A stretch of DNA of 49,692 bases from Phaeoceros laevis (taxonomy: Eukaryota > Anthocerotophyta > Anthocerotopsida > Notothyladales), in the NCBI GenBank assembly GCA_049999765.1, contig JBNGIQ010008712.1, forward strand, positions 155,668 to 205,359, written 5' to 3'. Within the stretch, counting starts at the first letter, position 1, and every line of letters starts with the position of its first letter. Of this stretch, positions 1-9,239 are shown piece by piece. Under the pieces are notes generated by a model. It was not told where the DNA came from, did not search any database, and saw nothing but the letters and a program-made list of their open reading frames with translations. Made by a program: the position numbers and the translations under genes.

Positions 1-23
1 GTCTTTCTTGTCTTGTGCTTCAG

Positions 24-1746
24 GTTGAACTTTACACTGAAACGCCGATTACCATCCCGGCAGAGCCCTCTGAAGTTTATTCTGCTGCCCTAGCTCACAT
101 TGCGGAAGGATTTGCAGGGAAAAAACCACGTTTGGTAAAGGAGGCTGACAGCTTGTTCTCTCAGTTGCAGCAGACGAATGGGGCTGTTGGTGACTTTCGA
201 ACTACTGATCGCCCTCTAGAATTTTCAGTGGAAAGGGCCATGTGTGCTCTGCTGCTAGGGGAGGTCGGTGACTGCAGAGCCTGGTTGGACATAGATGGTA
301 ACAATCCTAATCTGCGGGACCCTTCGATCATAGAATATGTGTATGCACATTCTGAAGGGCTGGCTGAAGGTGATGATTTGCCAGGCTTGTGCCAGCTTCT
401 GGAGAACTGGTTGGCAGAGGAAGTTTTTCCGAAGTTTAGAGAGATGGAGGGCCTGCAGGCCGCAATTGGGGATTATTATGACGATCCTGTGGTCTTACAG
501 TATCTGGAATCTTCAGAATTACAAGGATCTCCTCTAGCAGCTATCGCCCTAGCAAAGATTGGGCAAGGTGCAGGAGCGGCGCTTCACAATGTTAAAGCCA
601 CACTTCAGAGGGTTTTCCCACTCGGCAAGAAGATTCAAGACTCTGTTCCAGCTGCAGATATTAACAGGAATCAGCTTTCATTCCAGAAAACGTCTGAGCA
701 CCTCCAAGAAGAGTCGGAGAATGAAGATGAGCAGCTCTTCTTCCCTGCAGCAGCTGGCTCTCCGGAGGTCATCTCCAGGTTAGCTCGGGAAGGAAATGGT
801 TCAGTCGCTCCAGCAGAGAGCCTTTCACCAATTAAGCGAGACCATAGACTACCAATCGGGAGGATAGCCTGCGCCGGTGTCATTGTTGGGGCTCTTCTCT
901 TTGCACGTTCAAGATATTCAACTCTCGAGCAACAATGGAAGCAACTACGGGGCCAACCTGCACCCTCAGGCTCATCCTTCGTCTCCCCAGGTATGCTGTG
1001 CACTCTGACGTTCATGGATGGTGGGTTTGAGACGGACAGCAGCTCCCCCTACTCGTGACGTGTTGTTCACCCGTTGAGAGTCATGCAAAATGCAGGTTAG
1101 GACAGAGAGTAAACCGTTTTGTTTTGAGAGATTATCCGTCTGACCAGGTCCTCTCAAATGGTCGCAGTACAAATTGAGAAGTTTCAGCAGCCAGATCAGT
1201 GGTCAAAAATGGATGCAACCGTGGCCGACTATCTTATTAGAAAGTGGCAGACCATAAAAGCGCGTGCCTTGGGACCCAATCACACTGCCACCCAACTTTC
1301 CGAGGTCACAGATGCCTTTCTCTGCTTTTTTTTCTTGGAGGGGTGGGAAGCGTGTGTTTGCTGGTTGTCACTTGGGGCCTTAAAAGGGCCTCAGAATAGC
1401 TTCCTGCTGTAAAGGTGCACCTAAACACGTGTCATTTTCGTGCCGTATGTGGCAGGTGCTTGAAGGAGAAATGCTCAAAAGCTGGATGGACCGTGTCAAC
1501 AACGTGGCCAAGCAGGGGTGGTTCTGGGAATACAACTTGCTGGATCTTAACATAGACAGTGTAACAGTGAGCCCGGACGGTAAAAAGGCCATTGTGGAAG
1601 CAACGTTGCAAGAGTATGCGAAGCTGTATGATAACGGGCACCCGGAACACAACGACTCATACCGAAGCACATATACAACGCGGTATGATTTGAGGTGTGG
1701 CGACGATGGGTGGAGGATTGCTGGAGGAGCCGTGCTCCGCAATTAG
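24..1746 (+). CDS. ARC6: ARC6 plastid-division protein, C-terminal part (5' end outside window)
   Basis: ARC6 spans the plastid inner envelope and links the stromal FtsZ ring to the PDV proteins. Three exons are visible: 24-990, 1168-1304 and 1456-1746, with GT..AG introns and matching phases (1, then 0). They give 464 residues of an ~800-residue family protein; the first visible base follows an acceptor (CAG at 21-23). Family blocks seen are RDPSIIEYV, DDLPGLCQLLENWL, DYYDDPV and QGSPLAAIALAKIG. A hydrophobic segment (IGRIACAGVIVGALLFA) matches the membrane span. The C-terminal intermembrane-space domain contains RKWQTIKARALGP and DSVTVSPDGKKAIVEATL and ends at VLRN-stop. The related PARC6/CDP1 is less likely because the DYYDDP and QGSPLAA blocks are ARC6-like. 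The last exon's tail is partly duplicated downstream (1888-1990). Confidence 0.93.
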
Positions 1747-1990
1747 CCCGGCGCTCTCTCATTAGGAGTTCCAGCTTGTACACTAAAGGAATGTTCTTCA
1801 CTGCTCTCATCATGATTGGGAAGTCTCCACTTACTGTGATCGACCATGTTGTACGCTGCGCGTGCCTTGACAGTCTGGATCGCTTTGCGTCGAGGAATTC
1901 TGCCGTGCTCCTCAATTACGCTAGACCGTCCCTGGCCCAGCTTGTACACTAAAAAAGAGGACTGTTCTTTTCTCGCATCATGAGTCGGGA
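1718..1990 (+). repeat. Diverged tandem duplication of the ARC6 3' end and 3' flank
   Basis: About 1718-1830 (last ARC6 codons, stop and flank) recurs in diverged form at about 1888-1990. Shared pieces in order are GCCGTGCTCC.CAATTA, then CCAGCTTGTACACTAAA, TGTTCTT.., CTC.CATCATGA and GGGAA.TC. The second copy reads through the lost stop but ends at a stop at about 1950, so it adds no protein. Spacing is about 168 bp. Confidence 0.7.
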
Positions 1991-2100
1991 ATTCCAACAG
2001 ACTGATGCCACAATACAGAGTTACGTTGCGAGTGCTAGCTTCACAATGAAGCTACTAGGTAGTACCATTCCCTCGGGGTTCTAAAATGTGATTGGAGGGC

Positions 2101-2104
2101 AAAA
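2101..2104 (-). terminator. Pol III terminator of tRNA-Ser
   Basis: A run of four T on the minus strand (AAAA at 2101-2104) lies 18 bases past the 3' end of the tRNA. It is the first such run downstream and is a usual minimal Pol III stop. Confidence 0.55.
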
Positions 2105-2122
2105 GGGACTGTAGTTCAGTTT

Positions 2123-2203
2123 CGCAGCCTGAGAGATTCGAACTCTCGCGGACGAATCCATGTACTTAGCAGGCACACGCCTTAACCACTCGGCCAAAGC
2201 TGC
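2123..2203 (-). tRNA. trnS-GCU: tRNA-Ser(GCT)
   Basis: The minus strand begins GCAGCTTTGGCCGAGTGG, an A-box-containing D arm. It continues with anticodon loop CCTGCTAAG (anticodon GCT), a long class II variable arm, and the T arm AGAGTTCGAATCTCT (B box GTTCGAATC). The 3' acceptor strand AGGCTGC pairs with the 5' end over seven positions with one G.T pair, and the discriminator base is G at 2123, as expected for serine. No intron is seen. It is transcribed by RNA polymerase III from internal promoters. Confidence 0.95.
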
Positions 2204-2948
2204 TTCACGGCAGATAACTGTTCCGCAAGAATATTATTAATAGCTTAAACATTGCGGGGATGTCGCTAGGCCCAAAAAATTCCTATCATCAACGCCCCTG
2301 CGGGTCTGGCACCACGGCCCGCGTATTATGCACTGCACGCTGCTGACAACCCACCAAATCCCTCCGTCCTCAAGTGCGCATTAGAAACCCCCACATTTAA
2401 GAAATAATTTTAAGCGCTCCCCCACTTCCCGCCGCCTTCACCCCTTCCCCGTGACAGAGACACCTAGGCTAGGGGGACACTGCACCAGCTCTTGCCTTTC
2501 CCGCCTACATTCACGCTCCGCCGCCGCGCCAACCGGCACTCTTTAGACTTGCCGCTTTTCCACACACCGCCCACTCGGTGCGTGAAAGCCCGGGGGCAGG
2601 CAGGCAGGCGTGAGGATTCTGTGAGCCGGTTGCAGGTGGAAATGCGCATGACAGTGGCGTGATTTGTTTTGATTTTGCCTGGCGCGTAATTGCCTGCCTC
2701 GCCAGCCAGTGAGTGCCGGATGGAATGGAGTCCAGTTCTTCGACAGCCTTCATTTGCTTCTTCAGGCTAGCAGTGCTGACCGACTCACGGAGGAAGATGA
2801 AGCATTGCTTGGCAACTGGCTGCAGTGCAGGCCCGGGGAAGTGGCGCATGCCGCTGGTTGCAGGCTGAGTATTTTTGAGGATAGGCGTGACTCTTTCACT
2901 GCACAGAATCCGCTGCTCCCACCCGCATTTCACCCCCCTTCTGTCGAC
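2204..2948 (+). promoter_or_regulatory. Upstream region and likely 5' leader of the CAT gene
   Basis: There is no gene between the tRNA and the transporter. C-rich stretches lie at 2380-2540. Two overlapping upstream ATGs at 2720 and 2725 open short frames of 16 and 47 codons that end before the transporter ATG. If transcription starts upstream of 2720 they would act as uORFs; this is inference. The frame ahead of the chosen start is also open back to 2709 but has no ATG in frame. Confidence 0.35.
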
Positions 2949-5402
2949 ATGGCGGCTGCTGGCTCTTTCTCGAGTGTGCCGGCCTATGGGAAGGCTCTCT
3001 TCCGAACTCCGGAGAGGTTGCGGTTGAGAGCAGGGGCTGTGAGCTGTGCAGCTGAAGAGCTGTGTGATGTTCAATTGAAGTCCGGATCTGAGATGCAGAG
3101 AAAATTGCAGTGGTATGATGTAATTTCGCTAGGGGTTGGTGGAATGGTAGGCGCTGGTATCTTTGTCACCACCGGGACTGCAGCCAGCGTTTTTGCAGGA
3201 CCTGCTGTAATTATTGCGTATATTGTGGCTGGTTTCACGGCCCTCCTGTCAGCCTTGTGCTACTCCGAATTCGCAGTGGAAATTCCAGCTGCCGGTGGCG
3301 CATTCAGCTACCTTCGCATAACTTTCGGTAGGTGCACGATTGTTTGCTGTCGTGCGGTGTGGATTTTGAAAGACGAGCCGGCAACCTGGACAGTTTGCCT
3401 GCTGCTGATGCTTCAGCGTTCTCCCCTCATGCTCGCTGGCTTGTGATTGAACAGGTGAGTTCGCTGCCTACCTGACTGGGGCTAATTTGATTTTGGAGTA
3501 TGTCGTCGGCAATGCGGCTGTTGCCCGGAGCTTCACTTCCTATTTCGCGACGGTGTTTGGTGTCTCGGCTGCAGATGCTTGGCGTATCTATGTGCCGAGT
3601 TTTATGGCAGGTTACAGTTCCTTGGATATCCTAGCGGTGGGGATGATTCTTCTGATTACTGTTGCGATTTGTTACAGGTACTTCGTTCAATTTTGTTTGA
3701 GATTCTTTAGGAGGACGCAATACCAGGGTTTGCCCGTTGCCAGATAGCAAGTAGTTGCTTCAACTTTCCTCATTGAGATTTGTTTGAGCCAAATCATGGA
3801 TGCAATTTCAGCTTTTTCGTAGTGCCAGATAGCAGATAGCTGCTTCTTTTTTCGGGCAAACAGGCTTGGAAGCCTGAAGCGAAGTCGTGGAGTAACCTGT
3901 ATGTGATGCAGTGGTGTGGCATTTGATCTGCAGCACAAAACGCAGCAGCGCCCTCAACTCTATCGTGACAATTGTTCATCTGGTATTTATCCTGTTGATT
4001 ATTGGATTGGGCTTTGCGAAAGGACGACTGAGCAACTTGAGCACACCTGGGGACGACTCACATGCCAGTGGATTTGCTCCTTACGGAGCAAGAGGTATCT
4101 TTAATGCTGCAGCTATTGTATTCTTCAGTTATATCGGATACGATGCGGTCTCAACTATGGCGGAGGAAGTCCAAAATCCAGCAAAAAACATGCCGCGAGG
4201 CATTATCGGATCAGTCATCATTGTCACTATTCTCTACTGTCTTCTAGCAGCATCTTTAAGCGTTCTCTTACCTTATGACCTGGTAAGTTACCCACCTGTA
4301 CATCTACATGAATGCTTTCAGGAGTGCTCGCCTCGGACATGTTTGAGGTCGGTGTGACTCAGGATGACGCCCTGTTTTGCTTGGAACAGATAAATCGGGA
4401 AGCGCCTTTCTCCGCAGCATTTGCAAATGTAGCTGGCTGGAAGTGGGCTTCGAATGTTGTGGGTGTGGGTGCTTGCCTGGGCATCCTCACTTCAATGCTG
4501 GTAGGGATGCTGGGACAGGCCCGATATATTTGCGTTATCGGTCGAGCTAATGTTATTCCTCGCTGGTTTGCCCAGATCAGTCCTCAAACTGGCACACCTG
4601 TAAACGCAACCGTCTTCTTGGGTAAGTCTCTACCAGATTCTTTTCTTTTTTAGCAGTTCCGTAACCACGGGCAGACTTTCTCTGCAGAATATGCATTTCT
4701 GTGTGTATCGGCAGACTTAGTCTGCCAGAGTATCAGATCTTCCGATCTCAGCGCATGTGCTTGTGGATATTGAATCTTGCAGGTTCAGTCACAGCTGTAA
4801 TAGCTCTCTTCACGGACCTTCCAACCCTTCTCAATCTTATTTCCATCGGGACACTTTTCGTTTTCTATATGGTTGCAAGTGCACTTATCTTCCGCCGTCA
4901 TGTGGTACCGGGGAAGACGAATGCATGGCCCACAGTTACGTTCCTAGTTCTCCTCTCAGTCAATGCAATGGGCTTCGTCTGTCTCTGGCAGATGGAAGAG
5001 CAACAACCATGGGGGCTGGCAATTTTTGGCTCAACAGCTCTGCTGTTGACTGCAGGCTTTTGGTGTCTTGTGCCTTGCGTGCATCGTTCTTCTGAATGGG
5101 CCCTCCCTTTCATGCCATGGCCAGCTGCAATGTCTATGTTTCTCAACATCTTCCTCCTAGGGTCCGTGGACAGGCAGTCCTACATCAGGTTCGGTGTGTG
5201 GTCGCTGGTGGCTATTTTGCTCTACCTTTTATATGGAGTGCACGCGTCATATGACGCAGAGAGCTGTAAGAGCCTACCAAACCCTCTGAAAGGGTGTGCT
5301 GCGGATGGCGTGGAGATGGAATTGCATGTTCATTCTGGCAGTGATCCAGGCCTGAAGGGCCAAAGGGGACCTGGTGTCTCTATCCTTGTAACCAATACCT
5401 GA
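2949..5402 (+). CDS. Cationic amino-acid transporter, CAT family (APC superfamily)
   Basis: This is a polytopic membrane protein that imports lysine, arginine or related amino acids. There are five exons: 2949-3327, 3455-3677, 3934-4282, 4390-4621 and 4783-5402. Introns are 107-256 bp, phases match at every join, and the product is 600 residues, the usual CAT length. Hallmarks are LQWYDVISLGVGGMVGAGIF (first membrane helix with the APC glycine signature), YSEFAVEIPAAGGAFSYLR, NAAVARSFTSYF and FFSYIGYDAVSTMAEEVQNP. Exon 5 carries the C-terminal helices and IRFGVWSLVAILLYLLYGVH, most like the plant CAT1/CAT5/CAT8 group. The start is the first in-frame ATG and gives MAAAGSFSSVPAYGKALFRT, matching the family's N-terminal style. 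Intron 2 holds a short direct repeat (TGCCAGATAGCA at about 3737 and 3823). Confidence 0.92.
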
Positions 5403-5537
5403 GGTTTCGTTTGCCTTGTGAATGTGATGCATCCATCTTCACGCTCCACCAGTCTTGTTATGTTTCTAATTTTTTCTCTGTGGGATGACAAGCTGTAAGC
5501 CTTATGACGTCAGCATGCTTCCCTCTTACAGTACTCT

Positions 5538-5886
5538 TACAGTATTCGTCCTGGTGCAGAGGATATGCTGTACATATACTACGTTACAGATCTGAATATA
5601 GACGAGGTGCTCGATTGCTATCTTCCGCGATCCTGCAGGCTCACAGGGACACAGCTCGTCATAGCTGGTGGCAGAGCCACATGTCAATCCTGGCATTCTA
5701 TTGGCTGCTATCAATGGAGCCTATAAATTGAGTGGCGCCCAGGCTCGTCAGCTCCTCTGCTCCATTGCCACGTCTTGCGGAGGAGTGCCAGTTGGCGAAA
5801 ACCTAATTCCGAGGTGCATTGCGACCGTTTCGTGCGTTTGCCTAGGCACTGCCTCTTGCATAGGGTACGGAACAAACATTTTATAA
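5538..5886 (+). pseudogene. Coding-like fragment with apparent frameshift, unrecognised
   Basis: Frame 5538-5726 reads a protein-like stretch (YSIRPGAEDMLYIYYVTDLN, then LTGTQLVIAGGRAT) before a stop. The adjacent frame continues sensibly from about 5668 (NPGILLAAINGAYKLSGAQA, then GGVPVGENLIPR) to 5886. Moving from one frame to the other near GGRA gives an unbroken hydrophobic-and-glycine pattern, which suggests one former exon with an indel. There is no start codon in the first part. I do not recognise the family. Confidence 0.35.
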
Positions 5887-6130
5887 ACATCAAATTCAAT
5901 GTCTCCAAGTGGCAATGTCGTCAGGCGCCGCCGGTACACGTTGGAATTTGCAGTTTCACAAAGCGGGAATAGAAACCTTCCAAAATTACTTCCTGGCCAC
6001 CTGGATTCCGGAATCCGAATCTCAGATCTTTGGTAGATAAGGGAGAACTGTTGCGATCGTGCCGGGCCAGATGGGGACCGTGCTTTCACAAGTGAAGGTT
6101 CATTGGCTGTTCTCGAACTGCTTTACTCGC

Positions 6131-6195
6131 TCGAAAAACTTGACGGGGTGTTCAATTCCCATTTGGAGTTGGCTAAACACCATAATCTTCGTACT
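6131..6195 (+). repeat. Dispersed repeat family, member 1
   Basis: It reads TCGAAAAACTTGACGGGG, then TGTTCAATTCCCATTTGGAG and TTGGCTAAACACCATAAT. A close copy is at 8374-8465 and weaker ones are at 6450-6510 and 8897-8925. The GTTCAATTCC core resembles a Pol III B box, but no convincing A box lies upstream. Confidence 0.6.
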
Positions 6196-6449
6196 ACTAT
6201 TACTTTACTCCGGTTGCAGTGCCTTACTAATTTATACTTATTAGTAATTTCTGTATACTGCCCAGACTAGCAAACCAACTTAACTTATCACATGTAACGT
6301 ACAATCCAATGCACAGCTTTGATGGATTTATTGTGCTCCAAAGCTTAAAACTTAAAATTAGGCATCCATTCCATGGTAGCCATTACCAACAGGTGCCCCT
6401 CCCTGGAAGGTATAGACGACCAATCCACCTAGTGCATCACCAATGTGTC

Positions 6450-6510
6450 GGGCGTGCTCGATTCCCATGTGGAGTCGGTTAGCATGACCTCCCCTACTAC
6501 TACTACTACC
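6450..6510 (+). repeat. Dispersed repeat family, member 2 (diverged)
   Basis: It reads GGCGTGCTCGATTCCCATG, then TGGAGTCGGTTAGCA, followed by CTACTACTACTACTACC. It has the same order of elements as the members at 6131 and 8374: B-box-like core, GTGGAGT.GG, then a CTA-rich tail. Confidence 0.45.
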
Positions 6511-6846
6511 AACCAGCAATGTGGAAGGAAGAGAAAAAGGCTTACAGAACATGTGAAAGCGCAGGCGGAAATTGAATGCACTTAGGGTACTTATGTCGAC
6601 CTTATTGTGTTCACTTTGGTCACATTAGTTGTAAGATGGCTATTTTAGAGGTACTGTTTGTTAAAATTGTTTGTAATTGTTACAAATATGGTCAAAATAT
6701 TTCAAACTGGGTATAATTCTCAAAAGTTTTTACCACCATCCCCTAAGTTTCTACCAACCCTACCGTTGAGTAGCCACATACTACTTTGAACAATGCCATT
6801 GTGATGACTTCACAAGCATGTTGACTTGAGACGTGTTGACTTGACT

Positions 6847-7170
6847 TCTACAATGGCGTTTGCATGCCAGGTACGCCATGCAAATGTACACGTGGCATTT
6901 TAGTACCACACCAAAGTTTTCAATTCAGAGGTGAAGAACCCAAAAGCATGTAATTAAAGCTTATTCTTCTCTACAATGGGGTTTGCATGCCATATAGGCG
7001 AATGGCAATACGTGGCATTTTGTACCACACGAAAGTTTTCAATTTTGTCTCTACAAGAACCCAAAACCATGCATACTAAAGCTTCTTCTTCTTCTACAAT
7101 GGCTTTGCATGCCACGTAAGAGAATGACGATACGCGGCATTTTACTACCACACTAAAGTTTTCAGTTGTC
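6847..7170 (+). repeat. Three tandem ~123-bp units
   Basis: Units start at 6847, 6970 and 7093, each with TCTACAATGG.(G)TTTGCATGCC. Each continues with ACGTGGCATTTT, TACCACAC.AAAGTTTTCA and GAACCCAAAA.CATG. The third unit is truncated. The period of 123 bp is constant although the units have diverged. No coding capacity. Confidence 0.85.
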
Positions 7171-7309
7171 TAGACTCTATAGATCACGGGCCCGAGATAA
7201 AGTTATCTGTGTGTCAGAACCTGACCATGCTAGTGTATAGATCTACCGGTATAGATTTTGCCCTCCTGGCAACCAATTTTGTGCGCCGCGTGTCACTGGT
7301 TTACCACTG

Positions 7310-7482
7310 GTCCGGGAGTGTTGGTCCGGGTCCGGGAGTGTTGGTCCGGGGCGTGGGAGGGATGTCCGGGAGCGGTGTCCGGGGGAGCGGTGCCCGGGAG
7401 CGGTGTCCGGGGGAGCGGTTCCCGGGAGGGGTGTCCGGGAGCGGTGTCAGGGAGCGGTGTCCCAAGAGCGGTGGAGAGCGGT
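7310..7482 (+). repeat. GC-rich minisatellite (GGTCCGGGAGCG-like units)
   Basis: Variants of GTCCGGGAGTGTTG and GTCCGGGGGAGCG are repeated about a dozen times. The open frames crossing it on both strands (rich in Pro, Arg and Gly) are products of the repeat, not genes. Confidence 0.85.
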
Positions 7483-7512
7483 GGCGATGGCAGCTAGGGT
7501 TTCTGGCGGTGG

Positions 7513-7585
7513 CACCCTCTTGCTGTAGGCACCCGACCTCCATCAAGCACCCTCTTGCTGTAGGCACGCGACCTCGATCAAGCAC
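7513..7585 (+). repeat. 35-bp tandem duplication
   Basis: CACCCTCTTGCTGTAGGCAC, continuing with CGACCT..ATCAAG, occurs at 7513-7547 and again at 7548-7582 with two or three mismatches. Confidence 0.85.
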
Positions 7586-7772
7586 TACGCCCACCATTGC
7601 CAGCTCCTGCCTTCGCAACCACCAGCGCCCGCCATCGCATCCTGCGCCGGATCAGGTTTTTAGTGATTTCTGTGTTTTTGTGCTTCTGTCCGCCGCCATC
7701 TCCCACCGGGCACCACAGCTGGCTCTGCTCACAAGGGCGGGCTCGCTGGCTTTCTTGCCAGTTTCCAGCTCT

Positions 7773-7842
7773 GGCGTTTTAGTGGTTTTTGTGCTTCTAT
7801 GATTGTAGCGTTTTAGTGCTTTTTGTGCTTCTATGATTTTGT
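7773..7842 (+). repeat. ~35-bp tandem duplication
   Basis: GCGTTTTAGTG.TTTTTGTG, continuing CTTCTATGATT, occurs twice back to back. A related TTTTAGTGATTTCTGTG sequence lies at about 7658. Confidence 0.75.
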
Positions 7843-8077
7843 TCGCAGCCATCTCCTGCCGGGTACCAAAGCCTTATAGGCCATCTGCCCATTTTAGAAG
7901 GCCATCCTTACTAATGATGTTGTTGGTACTCAATGCTCAATGGGCGCAGCTAAACTCGTAATGGCAGTTTTTTGGGACATCTTAGCTCACCCATGTTACT
8001 CACCCAATGTTACTGCCGCTGCTTGGGATCACCGAGCTTTTTTTTGTGAAGCAGCCTCATCCACTAGGGGTTCTTGA

Positions 8078-8133
8078 ACAGCTAGGGGACTTGTTCAATG
8101 CTCGTACAGCTAGAGGACTTGCTCAATGCTCGT
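8078..8133 (+). repeat. 28-bp tandem duplication
   Basis: ACAGCTAG.GGACTTG, continuing .TCAATGCTCGT, appears twice in a row (about 8078-8105 and 8106-8133). Confidence 0.75.
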
Positions 8134-8309
8134 AACAGATTCAGGCCCTCCCAGATGATAGGCATCTCTGCAAAGCTCTTCCGACATCGCAACAATGGAC
8201 AAGGACCGTTGAGGACCGTTCAGCCGCGCTTCACGGTGGTAATCCCAAAAGGTCGATTGGTCTGCACTTCGCGGTTTTAGCCCCAACAGGTAGACCAAGG
8301 TCCCTGAAC

Positions 8310-8325
8310 GGGGGGGGGGGGGGGG
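8310..8325 (+). repeat. Homopolymer G(16)
   Basis: An uninterrupted run of 16 G. It is a likely slippage site and may not be exact in length in the assembly. Confidence 0.9.
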
Positions 8326-8373
8326 CTCCTGGTTGTCGCCTACAATCCCTGGATAGGGGCTCCCGGTCGCCAG

Positions 8374-8465
8374 TCGAAAAACCTGACGGGGTGTTCAATT
8401 CCACGGGGTGTTCAATTCCCGTGAGGAGTTGGCTAAACACCATATAATCATCCTACTACTACTGG
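8374..8465 (+). repeat. Dispersed repeat family, member 3 (internally duplicated)
   Basis: It matches the 6131 member: TCGAAAAACCTGACGGGG, TGTTCAATTCC, GAGTTGGCTAAACACCAT and a CTACTACTACT tail. The ACGGGGTGTTCAATTCC segment is doubled at 8385-8420. Confidence 0.65.
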
Positions 8466-8559
8466 CTGCCTGCGCGCACACATCACGTGCTACGTGCGCC
8501 TCCTAGCTGCGATTTGATGTATCCTGCAAATCAAACGTGGCTTTCATGTTCTCACACGG

Positions 8560-8763
8560 TGTATGTAGCTAAGTAATAAAGACAATAAGAACATAGTAAG
8601 CGCCCCGGGTTCGAACAATTAGTGAGATGGGCTGCTGATGCTTGCGTTTTTGGGCCTCACCCATTGAAGTCGGGGTCCCAAGTGATGTGGGGTAAAGAAT
8701 AGAACAGAGCGGAGGTGTGGAATAGAATGGAATTGTGGAAAAACATTGAGCTTCGTTCACCAA
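8560..8763 (+). mobile_element. Possible tRNA-derived SINE remnant
   Basis: TAGCTAAGTAA at 8566-8576 resembles a Pol III A box. GGTTCGAAC at 8608-8616 is a good B box, about 42 bp downstream, as in tRNA-derived SINEs. No target-site duplication or clear 3' tail was found, so this is tentative. Confidence 0.25.
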
Positions 8764-8896
8764 TCACGGCCCCTAAAACTTTTGTACCACCTAGTGGAAA
8801 ACTGCCTTAAACGATTGGAAGCGACAAGTACAGCGGTGTCCACATACTCGACACCCACCGCAATTATGGTAGGTCACCGTAGGGGTGTATCTGCAG

Positions 8897-8925
8897 GCGT
8901 GTTCAATTCCCACGTGGACTTGAAA
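8897..8925 (+). repeat. Dispersed repeat family, member 4 (short)
   Basis: GCGTGTTCAATTCCCACGTG, then GACTTG: the core of the family seen at 6131 and 8374, lacking the flanking parts. Confidence 0.45.
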
Positions 8926-9239
8926 TAACTAGATAATTTGCTTCTGCCAGAAAATTTGGCTTGTGTGAAACCGGTCAGTATGACTGAACTTCACGATTCC
9001 ATTTTTATTGAAGGTATACATGTCCGGCCATGGAAAGCACAGGAGACGGCATCTGCCCGCGTGGGTGGGTGCGTGACGTGACCGCCAGTGCTGTCTAGGC
9101 AGGAAACAGGCCCACATCCATCATCCATGGCCTCGCTAGTGCTGTAGGTGACGACTGGGAGGGTCCTGGAAGGACTTAAGCGTGTCCTCCAGACATTGCT
9201 GCCGGTTGCCCGCATCTGGAAGCTTTAGCTGTTCCAGGT

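Larger units (their letters stand above)
5887..6846. other. Gene-free stretch, AT-rich
   Basis: I see no gene here. It contains two members of the short dispersed family described at 6131 and 6450, CTA/ACT trinucleotide runs (about 6492-6510), and otherwise unstructured AT-rich sequence. Confidence 0.5.

Noticed and set aside
7209-7802. A 197-codon plus-strand frame and a 105-codon minus-strand frame
   Set aside because: Both are created by the GC-rich minisatellite at 7310-7482; composition is Gly/Arg/Pro repeats with no family match.
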